The translations under genes and the position numbers were made by a program. 5,372 nt of DNA from Geminicoccaceae bacterium (lineage in GTDB: Bacteria > Pseudomonadota > Alphaproteobacteria > Geminicoccales > Geminicoccaceae): positions 1-5,372 of the forward strand of contig JAPJRA010000314.1 in NCBI GenBank assembly GCA_030824835.1, written 5' to 3'. The notes under the pieces were generated by a model. That model had not been told where the DNA came from. It did not search any database and worked only from the letters and a program-made list of their open reading frames with translations. Below are positions 1 through 4,992 of the stretch, in pieces; the first letter of the stretch is position 1; the number at the start of each line of letters is the position of its first letter.

Positions 1-229
1 CCGCCGCACGGTGATCGACCTGGCGCGCAAGCGCGGCTTCAACGTCATCGAGCGGCACATCAGCCCCGACGAGCTGGCGACCGCCGACGAGATCTTCGTG
101 ACCGGCACCGCGGCCGAGGTGACGCCGGTGCGCGCCATCGACGAGCTCGAGTATCCGCTGGGGCCGGTGACGCGGCAGCTGATCGACGACTATCACGGCC
201 TGACGCGCGGCCACGCCAAGGCGGCCTGA
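1..229 (+). CDS. ilvE: Branched-chain-amino-acid aminotransferase, C-terminal end (5' truncated by window)
   Basis: This is the last 75 residues of a fold-type IV PLP-dependent aminotransferase, read from base 2. The family moves the amino group between glutamate and the branched-chain 2-oxo acids, the final step of valine, leucine and isoleucine synthesis and the first step of their breakdown, in the cytoplasm. The visible part has the usual order of the family C-terminus: an R-x-x-V-I-x-L-A helix, then ERHISPDELATADEIFVTGT, then AAEVTPV. The TGTAAEVTPV segment is the conserved loop near the cofactor phosphate, and its exact form favours IlvE over the related D-amino-acid aminotransferase or aminodeoxychorismate lyase. 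The catalytic lysine lies in the missing N-terminal part. The stop at 227-229 is 11 bp from the next gene, so the two are probably cotranscribed. Confidence 0.88.
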   Translation, partial: RRTVIDLARKRGFNVIERHISPDELATADEIFVTGTAAEVTPVRAIDELEYPLGPVTRQLIDDYHGLTRGHAKAA

Positions 230-233
230 GGGA
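228..233 (+). promoter_or_regulatory. Ribosome binding site GAGGGA supporting the GTG start at 241
   Basis: GAGGGA begins inside the TGA stop of ilvE and lies 7 bases before the GTG of the LOG-family gene. It decides for that non-ATG start, which no nearby in-frame ATG rivals, and suggests that ribosomes finishing ilvE reinitiate on the next gene. Confidence 0.65.
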
Positions 234-240
234 CGGACGG

Positions 241-843
241 GTGACATCCACGCCACTGGCCGACGGCAGTTTCGCCGTGGCGGTGTTCTGCGGCTCACGG
301 GCGGGCAACGATCCCGCCCATGCCGCGGCGGCCGAGGAGCTCGGCGACGCCATTGGCCGGATGGGCTGGCAGCTCGTCTACGGCGGTGGCGACGTCGGCT
401 TGATGGGCGTCACCGCCCGCGCGGCGATGGCCGCCGGTGCCGACGTGACGGGGATCATCCCGCAGCGCCTCCTCGAGCGCGAGGTGGGCAAGCGGGACCT
501 CACCGAGCTGCGGGTCACCGCCACGATGTTCGAGCGCAAGCAGCTGCTGATCGAGGGAGCGGACGCCTTCGTCGCGCTGCCCGGCGGCCTGGGCACGCTC
601 GATGAGATCCTGGATGCGATGACGCTGCGGCAGCTCGGCTACCACGCCAAGCCGATCCTGCTGGTCGATCTCGACGGTTACTGGCAGTCCTGCCAGGCGG
701 TGTTCGAGCAGTTCGTCGCGGCCGGCTTCGCCGACGCTTCGGCCACACGCCTTTACGAGCTGCTGCCGGATGTTGGCGGCACCGTGCGACGGCTGGAGGC
801 TGCCGCACGGGATCGGGCCCGCCTGAGGCCGGACGCGGCCTAG
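241..843 (+). CDS. LOG-family phosphoribohydrolase (TIGR00730 type)
   Basis: This 200-residue protein has the Rossmann-like fold of the LOG ('lysine decarboxylase-like') family. Characterised members split the N-glycosidic bond of nucleoside 5'-monophosphates: cytokinin riboside monophosphates in plants and some bacteria, and AMP in many bacteria. Seen here are AVFCGSRAG near residues 14-22, the glycine turn YGGGDVGLMG at 47-56, M96-F-E-R99-K100 (the conserved M-x-x-R-K) and PGGLGTLDE at 114-122, which together form the nucleotide-binding and catalytic site with R99 and E122 as key residues. Despite the old family name it should not be a decarboxylase. The GTG start is chosen because a GAGGGA ribosome binding site (228-233) sits 7 bases upstream and overlaps the ilvE stop, which suggests coupled translation. 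Whether the substrate is a cytokinin precursor or AMP cannot be told from sequence. Confidence 0.93.
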   Translation: MTSTPLADGSFAVAVFCGSRAGNDPAHAAAAEELGDAIGRMGWQLVYGGGDVGLMGVTARAAMAAGADVTGIIPQRLLEREVGKRDLTELRVTATMFERKQLLIEGADAFVALPGGLGTLDEILDAMTLRQLGYHAKPILLVDLDGYWQSCQAVFEQFVAAGFADASATRLYELLPDVGGTVRRLEAAARDRARLRPDAA

Positions 844-1331
844 GCCTGGGCGGACTCGCCGGACTGCTGCACGCGACGGCGGAACAGGGTCACGAAATCG
901 ATCGGATCGATCATCAGCGGCGGGAAGCCACCGTCGCGGGTGGCATCGGCGACCACGCGGCGCGCGAACGGGAACAGGAGCCGCGGACATTCGATCAGCA
1001 GCAGCGGCTGCAGGCTGTCCTGCGGAATGTTCTCCAGCGTGAACAGCCCGCCATAGGCCAGCTCGACCAGGAACACCGAGGTGTCGCCCGACTGGGCGTT
1101 GACGTTCAGGTCGAGGACCACCTCGTACTGGCCGTCGGCGATGGGAGCGGCACGGACGTCGACCTGAATCTGGATCTCGGGTCGAGCCTGCCCGGCCTGC
1201 AGGCCATAAGGTGCGCGCGGATTCTCGAAGGACAGGTCCTTGACGTACTGCGTCAGGATGGAAAGCCGCGGCCCGGGCTGCTCGGTGCTGGGCGCAGCGC
1301 CGCCGTTCGGGCTGCTCGGATTGTCGGTCAT
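840..1331 (-). CDS. secB: Protein-export chaperone SecB
   Basis: The 163-residue protein matches SecB along its whole length; the E. coli protein is about 155 residues. SecB is a cytoplasmic tetramer that keeps precursor proteins unfolded and passes them to SecA for export through SecYEG. Visible landmarks are a low-complexity Ser/Pro/Gly N-terminus (1-22), YVKDLSFENP at 29-38, the LVELAYGGLFTL strand at 88-99, LLLIECPRLLFPFAR at 110-124 and the C-terminal TRDGGFPPLMIDPIDF stretch with VTLFRRR from 131 to 153. The ATG start is backed by a strong GAGGGAG ribosome binding site about 8 bases upstream. It is the second gene of a leftward unit, 13 bp after the histidine phosphatase. Its stop overlaps that of the convergent LOG-family gene. 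Confidence 0.97.
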   Translation of the reverse strand: MTDNPSSPNGGAAPSTEQPGPRLSILTQYVKDLSFENPRAPYGLQAGQARPEIQIQVDVRAAPIADGQYEVVLDLNVNAQSGDTSVFLVELAYGGLFTLENIPQDSLQPLLLIECPRLLFPFARRVVADATRDGGFPPLMIDPIDFVTLFRRRVQQSGESAQA

Positions 1332-1339
1332 CGAATGGG

Positions 1340-1346
1340 CTCCCTC
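1340..1346 (-). promoter_or_regulatory. secB ribosome binding site GAGGGAG, overlapping the upstream stop
   Basis: On the minus strand the sequence reads TGAGGGAG, then eight bases, then the secB ATG. The TGA is the stop of the histidine phosphatase gene, so its last two bases are part of the secB Shine-Dalgarno sequence. This arrangement favours translational coupling of the two genes. Confidence 0.7.
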
Positions 1347-1887
1347 AAGTGAATGCTGGTGCCTCGTCCCAGGCGAGGCGGATGGATTCGGTATTGTGCA
1401 GCTCGGCCCCGGTGAGGCCGCGGATGAATCCCCAATGGCTCACCACGCAGACCTGATGGCGGTCGGGTGCCGCCTGCAGCTTGGACCGAAACGCGGCGCA
1501 GCGGACGGCAAGGCTGGTCCAGCTCTCGATCACGCCACCCCACCACAGCTCCTCGATGCTGCTGAAGTCGAGCGTCGGCCAGCGTCGCATCAACTCCTGG
1601 GGCGACGTGCCCTGATCGCAGGAAAAGGCGCAGCGCTCCCGGACCATGGGGTCGATGGTGATCGGCAGCCCCAGCTCACCGGCGATGATCGAGGCCGTCT
1701 GCAGAGTCCGTTGGTAGGGGCTGGTGATGATCCGCCGCAGATTGTCGCCGCGAAGCCGTTGTGCCGCGGCCTGGGCCTGCGCCACACCCTTCGCCGTCAG
1801 CGGCGGATCTGGCCAGCCGACGTCGATGCGGCTGGCGCCGAAGTGCTCGTTCCACGCCGATTCCGCATGACGGACAAGCAAGGTCAT
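1345..1887 (-). CDS. Histidine phosphatase family protein (phosphoglycerate mutase-like)
   Basis: This 180-residue single-domain protein belongs to the histidine phosphatase superfamily (branch 1), whose members act through a phosphohistidine intermediate. The catalytic set is complete: LVRHAES at 4-10 (R6 and nucleophile H7), SPYQRTLQTA at 56-65 (R60), the acidic residue E84 in VRERC, and the second histidine H151 in VVSHWGF. The W-W pair at 115-116 and RERCAFSCD (83-91) resemble a small uncharacterised phosphatase subfamily rather than glycolytic mutase or the cobalamin enzyme CobC, so the substrate is unknown. The ATG at 1887 is preferred because the RHA motif normally begins within the first ten residues. 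The frame stays open to 2094, but the extra 69 residues are Arg-rich and unlike the family; an in-frame GTG at 1899 is possible. It heads the unit leading into secB. Confidence 0.88.
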   Translation of the reverse strand: MTLLVRHAESAWNEHFGASRIDVGWPDPPLTAKGVAQAQAAAQRLRGDNLRRIITSPYQRTLQTASIIAGELGLPITIDPMVRERCAFSCDQGTSPQELMRRWPTLDFSSIEELWWGGVIESWTSLAVRCAAFRSKLQAAPDRHQVCVVSHWGFIRGLTGAELHNTESIRLAWDEAPAFT

Positions 1888-1940
1888 GCCGGCTGGCACG
1901 CACTCGGGCGTTTCACGGTCGCGGCGCTCCCATCTGCTGG

Positions 1941-1959
1941 CGGCGACTCGATGTCGCCG
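1941..1959. repeat. Inverted repeat, 7-bp perfect stem with 5-base loop
   Basis: CGGCGAC (1941-1947) is followed by TCGAT and then GTCGCCG (1953-1959), a perfect inverted repeat. It would lie in the 5' leader of the phosphatase-secB transcript if the predicted leftward promoter is used. There is no T-run on either side, so an intrinsic terminator is unlikely. Stems of this size also occur by chance in GC-rich DNA. Confidence 0.45.
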
Positions 1960-1980
1960 TGGCTGCGCCTTGTAGAGAAG

Positions 1981-1992
1981 CCGGTGCACCGG
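1981..1992. repeat. Perfect 12-bp palindrome CCGGTGCACCGG
   Basis: The 12 bases are identical on both strands, with no spacer. Unspaced palindromes of this length in an intergenic region can be operators for dimeric regulators. This one would lie downstream of the predicted leftward start site, inside the phosphatase-secB leader. No second copy was noticed in the window, and I recognise no known regulator site in it. Confidence 0.45.
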
Positions 1993-2052
1993 AGGCAAGC
2001 ACAGCGGCGCCCGCTGTCGAGGGCAAGCGGTACGGCGAGTCCGACGCACGCT

Positions 2053-2081
2053 TTGTTTTTGCGGCTTGCAGATTATATGAT
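2053..2081 (+). promoter_or_regulatory. Candidate sigma-70 promoter for the Tim44-mltA unit
   Basis: TTGTTT (2053-2058) and TATGAT (2076-2081, five of six consensus bases) are separated by 17 bp, the best spacing for the housekeeping sigma factor. Transcription would start near 2088 and leave a leader of about 80 bases before the ATG at 2168. The -35 box matches only in its TTG. The AT-rich setting in otherwise GC-rich DNA supports the call. Confidence 0.5.
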
Positions 2082-2101
2082 GAAGGGTATCCAACGACCA
2101 A
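2072..2101 (-). promoter_or_regulatory. Candidate sigma-70 promoter for the phosphatase-secB unit
   Basis: On the minus strand TTGGTC (2101-2096) is followed after 18 bp by a perfect TATAAT (2077-2072). Transcription would start near 2065 and give a leader of roughly 180 bases before the phosphatase ATG at 1887. The -10 box shares two bases with the -10 box of the rightward promoter, so both polymerases could not bind at once. The -35 box is weak beyond TTG. Confidence 0.5.
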
Positions 2102-2167
2102 GTTCGGTGTGCATCATCGAATCTTACCTGTCCTCCAACGCCAGCCGGCGGCTTGTGATCCAGCGGA

Positions 2168-2851
2168 ATGTCTGACGGATTCGCTTATCTCGACATCCTA
2201 TTCTTCGCGATGGTGGCGGCGTTCATCGCCTTCCGCCTGCGTAGTGTGCTTGGGCGCAAGACGGGCAACGAGCGGCCACGCGTCGACGCGATCACCCGGC
2301 GCACCACGCCACGCCCTGCCGACAATGTGGTGCCGATGCCGGAGCGGCAGCCGCCGGTCGCGGCTGCCGACGAGCCGGTGGACGATGGGCCTTTCGATGC
2401 CGTCAAGGCGGGCGTCGCCGCCATCAAGCGTGTCGATCCCAGCTTCGACCCGGACCATTTCCTGCAGGGTGCTCGTGCCGCTTTCGCCATGATCGTCGAG
2501 GCCTATGCCAAGGGTGATCAGGCGGCCCTGCGCCCGCTGCTCGCGAACGAGGTTCTGGCGCAGTTCTCGGGCGCGATCGACGCTCGCGAAAAGGCGGGCC
2601 ATACGCTCACGACCGAACTCGTTGCCACACGTAGCGCCGAGATCGATTCGGCGATGGTGCAGGCAGGCCGGGCCCGGGTGACGGTGCGTTTCACCAGTGA
2701 GCAGATCAATGTCACCCGCGACGTTTCCGGCAACGTCGTGGAGGGCGATCCGCGGCAGATCGACACCGTCATCGACCTGTGGACGTTCGAGCGCGACACC
2801 CGCTCGCGCGATCCGAACTGGCAGCTGGTCGAGACGGGTGCGTCGTCCTGA
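2168..2851 (+). CDS. Tim44/TimA-family membrane-anchored putative adaptor protein
   Basis: This 227-residue protein has one N-terminal membrane segment (about residues 6-24, YLDILFFAMVAAFIAFRL) followed by basic residues, a Pro-rich disordered linker (about 35-75) and a Tim44-like domain from about 78 to 225. The domain shows FLQGARAAFAMIVEAYAKGD at 98-117, LWTFERD at 204-210 and PNWQLVETG at 216-224. In mitochondria Tim44 anchors the import motor to the TIM23 channel through this domain. Alphaproteobacterial homologues are annotated as putative adaptors; their exact role is not settled. The segment followed by Arg/Lys suggests the domain faces the cytoplasm. The ATG is the first good start, but only a weak GCGGA lies just before it. 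It heads a rightward unit, its end overlaps mltA, and it stands divergent from phosphatase-secB. Confidence 0.9.
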   Translation: MSDGFAYLDILFFAMVAAFIAFRLRSVLGRKTGNERPRVDAITRRTTPRPADNVVPMPERQPPVAAADEPVDDGPFDAVKAGVAAIKRVDPSFDPDHFLQGARAAFAMIVEAYAKGDQAALRPLLANEVLAQFSGAIDAREKAGHTLTTELVATRSAEIDSAMVQAGRARVTVRFTSEQINVTRDVSGNVVEGDPRQIDTVIDLWTFERDTRSRDPNWQLVETGASS

Positions 2852-4061
2852 CGCAGCCCGGCTGAGCCGCCGTGCCGCCTTAGTCGTCTCCGCACTGACG
2901 CTGCTGCTCGTTGTAGGGTCCTGCGCCGAGCGCAAGAAGGCCCCGCCGGCTCCGGCCGAGCCGACGCTGAAACTGGTCCCCGTCGGCTTCGATGCGTTGC
3001 CTGCATGGCAGGACGACGATCTCGGCGCGGCGCTGGAGGCGTTCCAGCGGACGTGCGCGCGGTGGCTGAAACTGGCTGCCGACAGGCCGGTGGGCGGCGC
3101 GAGCAATTTCGCCGGGACGGTGGCGGATTGGCGTCCCGCCTGCACCGAGGCCAACGAAACGCCCGCCGCCGCTGCCCGTGATTTCTTCGAGACCTCGTTT
3201 TTGCCTTTCGCCGTTACCGACGCTGGCAATGCGAAGGGCTTTCTTACCGGCTATTATGAGCCGCTGCTGCAGGGCGCACGGGCGCCGGACGGCGCGCATC
3301 GCTATCCACTCTACAGTCGGCCGCCGGAACTGGTCAGCGTCGATCTCGGCCTCTTCGACCCGGAACTGCAGGGGCGTCGGGTCGCGGGCCGCGTCGACAA
3401 GGGCAAGCTCGTCCCCTTTGCCGACCGTGCCGCGATCGATGCTGGTGTGCTGGCGGGCCGGAATCTCGAGCTGCTTTGGGTCGACGACCCGGTGCAGCGG
3501 TTCTTTCTGGAGATCCAGGGCTCGGGACAGGTCAGGCTGCAGGACGGTACCACGGTGCGGGTCGGCTATGCCGACCAGAACGGCCGGCCTTACCGGGCGA
3601 TCGGCAAGGACCTGATCGAGATCGGGGCGATACCGCGCGAGCAGATGTCGATGCAGGCGATCCGGGACTGGCTGGAGAGCAATCCCACGCAGGCGCCGTC
3701 GATGATGGCCAGGAACGCCTCCTACGTGTTCTTCCGCGAGCTGCCGGACCTCGCGACCGCACCGGGGCCCGTCGGTGCCCAGGGCGTGCCGCTGACCCCA
3801 GGGCGATCGATCGCGGTCGATCGCAAGTACCTGCCGCTGGGCGCCCCGGTCTGGATCGATACCACCGCCCCTTTCCCCGAGGGTGATCGGCCGCTGCAGC
3901 GCCTCGTCGTGGCGCAGGATGCGGGCGGTGCCATCAAGGGCCCTGTGCGCGGCGATGTCTTCTGGGGTGCGGGACCAGCCGCCGAACACCTCGCTGGCCA
4001 CATGCAGAGTGCGGCCCGGCTATTTATTCTGTTGCCACGGGACCTCACCCCTACCAGCTGA
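2838..4061 (+). CDS. mltA: Membrane-bound lytic murein transglycosylase A (lipoprotein)
   Basis: The 407-residue protein would cleave the MurNAc-GlcNAc bond of peptidoglycan and form 1,6-anhydro ends, acting from the inner face of the outer membrane during wall growth and turnover. A lipoprotein signal fills residues 1-29: an Arg-rich start, a hydrophobic core, then V-G-S-C29. Ala at +2 predicts sorting to the outer membrane. The MltA domain shows TGYYEP at 137-142 and IQGSG at 226-230. The C-terminal 3D domain has VVAQDAGGAIKG, with D361, and RGDVFWG, with D373; the catalytic aspartate of the family lies in this motif. The GTG at 2838 is chosen because it gives a correct signal peptide; the frame is open further upstream, but that part has no family resemblance. 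It overlaps the Tim44 gene by 14 bp, so coupled translation is likely. Confidence 0.93.
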   Translation: MRRPDAARLSRRAALVVSALTLLLVVGSCAERKKAPPAPAEPTLKLVPVGFDALPAWQDDDLGAALEAFQRTCARWLKLAADRPVGGASNFAGTVADWRPACTEANETPAAAARDFFETSFLPFAVTDAGNAKGFLTGYYEPLLQGARAPDGAHRYPLYSRPPELVSVDLGLFDPELQGRRVAGRVDKGKLVPFADRAAIDAGVLAGRNLELLWVDDPVQRFFLEIQGSGQVRLQDGTTVRVGYADQNGRPYRAIGKDLIEIGAIPREQMSMQAIRDWLESNPTQAPSMMARNASYVFFRELPDLATAPGPVGAQGVPLTPGRSIAVDRKYLPLGAPVWIDTTAPFPEGDRPLQRLVVAQDAGGAIKGPVRGDVFWGAGPAAEHLAGHMQSAARLFILLPRDLTPTS

Positions 4062-4145
4062 AGCATTACCGCCGTGCCGCTTGTGGCGCCGGGTCCTTTG
4101 TGGTTTATCCGCGCCGTCTTTGACCGTCCCCGGAGCTTATTCCGC
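4062..4145 (+). other. 84-bp gap between mltA and the isomerase gene
   Basis: The gap has no obvious hairpin-plus-T-run terminator. A weak promoter-like pair, TTGTGG (4081-4086) and TTTATC (4104-4109) with 17 bp between, could give the isomerase-argJ pair its own start, but the -10 box matches only three consensus bases. Read-through from mltA is equally possible. GGAG at 4132-4135 is the likely ribosome binding site of the next gene. Confidence 0.3.
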
Positions 4146-4976
4146 ATGCGCCGCATCGCTCTCGCCACCACGGCCCTGGCCGTGCTCTTCCTGGCTGCAC
4201 CGGCTCGTGCCGAGACGCCCGACCCGGTCGTTGCCATCGTCAACGGCACCGAGATTCACAAGAGCGACCTCGAGGCCGCCTACGAGGCCTTGCCGGAGCA
4301 GTATCGCCAGGGTCCGATTGACGCGATCTACGACCCGCTGCTCGACCAGGTGGTCGTGAGCCAGCTGGTTCTGGCAGCCGCGGAGAAGAAGGGCCTCGCC
4401 AACGATCCCGAGATCCAGGCGATGATGGCCCGCGCCCGGGACAACGTGCTGCGCGACGGCTACGTCAAGCAGGCGATCGACCAGGGCACCACGGACGAGA
4501 AGCTGCACGCCGCCTATGATGCGATGAAGAGCCAGCCCGGCTTCGCGATCGAGGAGACGCATGCCGCGCACATCCTCGTCGCCGATGAGGCCGAGGCCAA
4601 CGCGATCATCAAGCAGCTGCAGGAAGGCGCTGATTTCGCGGCCCTGGCCAAGGAGAAGTCGACCGACCCCTCCGCCAAGACCAATGGCGGCGACCTCGGA
4701 TTCTTCAAGCGCGACGCCATGGTGCCCGAGTTTGCCGAGGCGGCGTTCACGATCGAGCCCGGCACCGTCGGTGCTACGCCGGTGAAGTCGCAGTTCGGCT
4801 GGCACGTCATCAAGGTCGTGGAGCGCCGCGAGACCGTGCCGACCTTCGAGGAGAAGGAGCCCGAGCTGCGCCAGCAGGTAGCACACGAGATCGTGACGGC
4901 GCTCCTGGCCGACGTGCGCAGCGGCGCCACGATCGAGCTGTTCAACCTGGACGGCACCCCCAAGGCCGCCAACTAG
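4146..4976 (+). CDS. Secreted parvulin-type peptidyl-prolyl cis-trans isomerase
   Basis: This 276-residue protein would catalyse cis-trans isomerisation of prolyl bonds in the periplasm and help exported proteins fold. Residues 1-22 form a Sec signal peptide (MRR, a hydrophobic core, then the A-R-A cleavage site). An N-terminal SurA-like chaperone region follows (about 26-130), opening with VVAIVNGTEIHKSDLE. The parvulin domain spans about 137-228: AAHILV at 140-145, the FAALAKEKSTDP segment near 164-175, GGDLGFF at 181-187, MVPEFAEAAF at 192-201 and FGWHVIKV at 217-224. A charged C-terminal helix follows. There is one parvulin domain, not the two of E. coli SurA, so it is closer to PrsA/PpiC-like proteins. 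The ATG at 4146 has GGAG 10 bases upstream; the frame opens earlier at 4074, but that start would bury the signal peptide. argJ follows after 16 bp. Confidence 0.94.
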   Translation: MRRIALATTALAVLFLAAPARAETPDPVVAIVNGTEIHKSDLEAAYEALPEQYRQGPIDAIYDPLLDQVVVSQLVLAAAEKKGLANDPEIQAMMARARDNVLRDGYVKQAIDQGTTDEKLHAAYDAMKSQPGFAIEETHAAHILVADEAEANAIIKQLQEGADFAALAKEKSTDPSAKTNGGDLGFFKRDAMVPEFAEAAFTIEPGTVGATPVKSQFGWHVIKVVERRETVPTFEEKEPELRQQVAHEIVTALLADVRSGATIELFNLDGTPKAAN

Positions 4977-4992
4977 CCGGTAGCGCCGACAG

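Larger units (their letters stand above)
1888..2167. other. Intergenic region between the divergent phosphatase-secB and Tim44-mltA units
   Basis: This 280-bp stretch lies between two genes read away from each other. Its right half (about 2050-2130) is clearly more AT-rich than the rest of the window and holds the candidate promoters. Its left half is GC-rich and holds a perfect palindrome and an inverted repeat. Open frames cross it on both strands, but their translations are Arg/Pro/Ala-rich and resemble no family, so I do not call a gene here. Confidence 0.7.

Noticed and set aside
1941..1959. Inverted repeat as an intrinsic terminator
   Set aside because: There is no T-run after the stem on either strand, and it lies upstream of the phosphatase gene, not after a gene end.
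1888..2094. N-terminal extension of the histidine phosphatase to an ATG at 2094
   Set aside because: The 69 extra residues are Arg/Pro-rich with no family resemblance, and the predicted -10 box lies within its first codons. The RHA motif should start near the N-terminus.
1240..2175. Long rightward open frame of 311 codons over the phosphatase gene
   Set aside because: It lies antisense to clear secB and phosphatase coding sequence. Its translation resembles nothing, and long antisense frames are expected in GC-rich DNA.
2198..3229. Leftward 343-codon frame across the Tim44 and mltA genes
   Set aside because: It is a shadow of two well-supported genes on the other strand, with a low-complexity Arg/Ala/Ser-rich translation.
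2880..4001. Leftward 373-codon frame opposite mltA
   Set aside because: It is antisense to a complete MltA with conserved motifs, and its translation has no recognisable domain.
4120..4125. TTGACC as a -35 box before the isomerase gene
   Set aside because: No -10-like hexamer lies 16-18 bp downstream; that position is the start codon itself.
4074..4145. Earlier GTG start at 4074 for the isomerase
   Set aside because: It would put 24 residues before a standard Sec signal peptide, while the ATG at 4146 has its own GGAG site.
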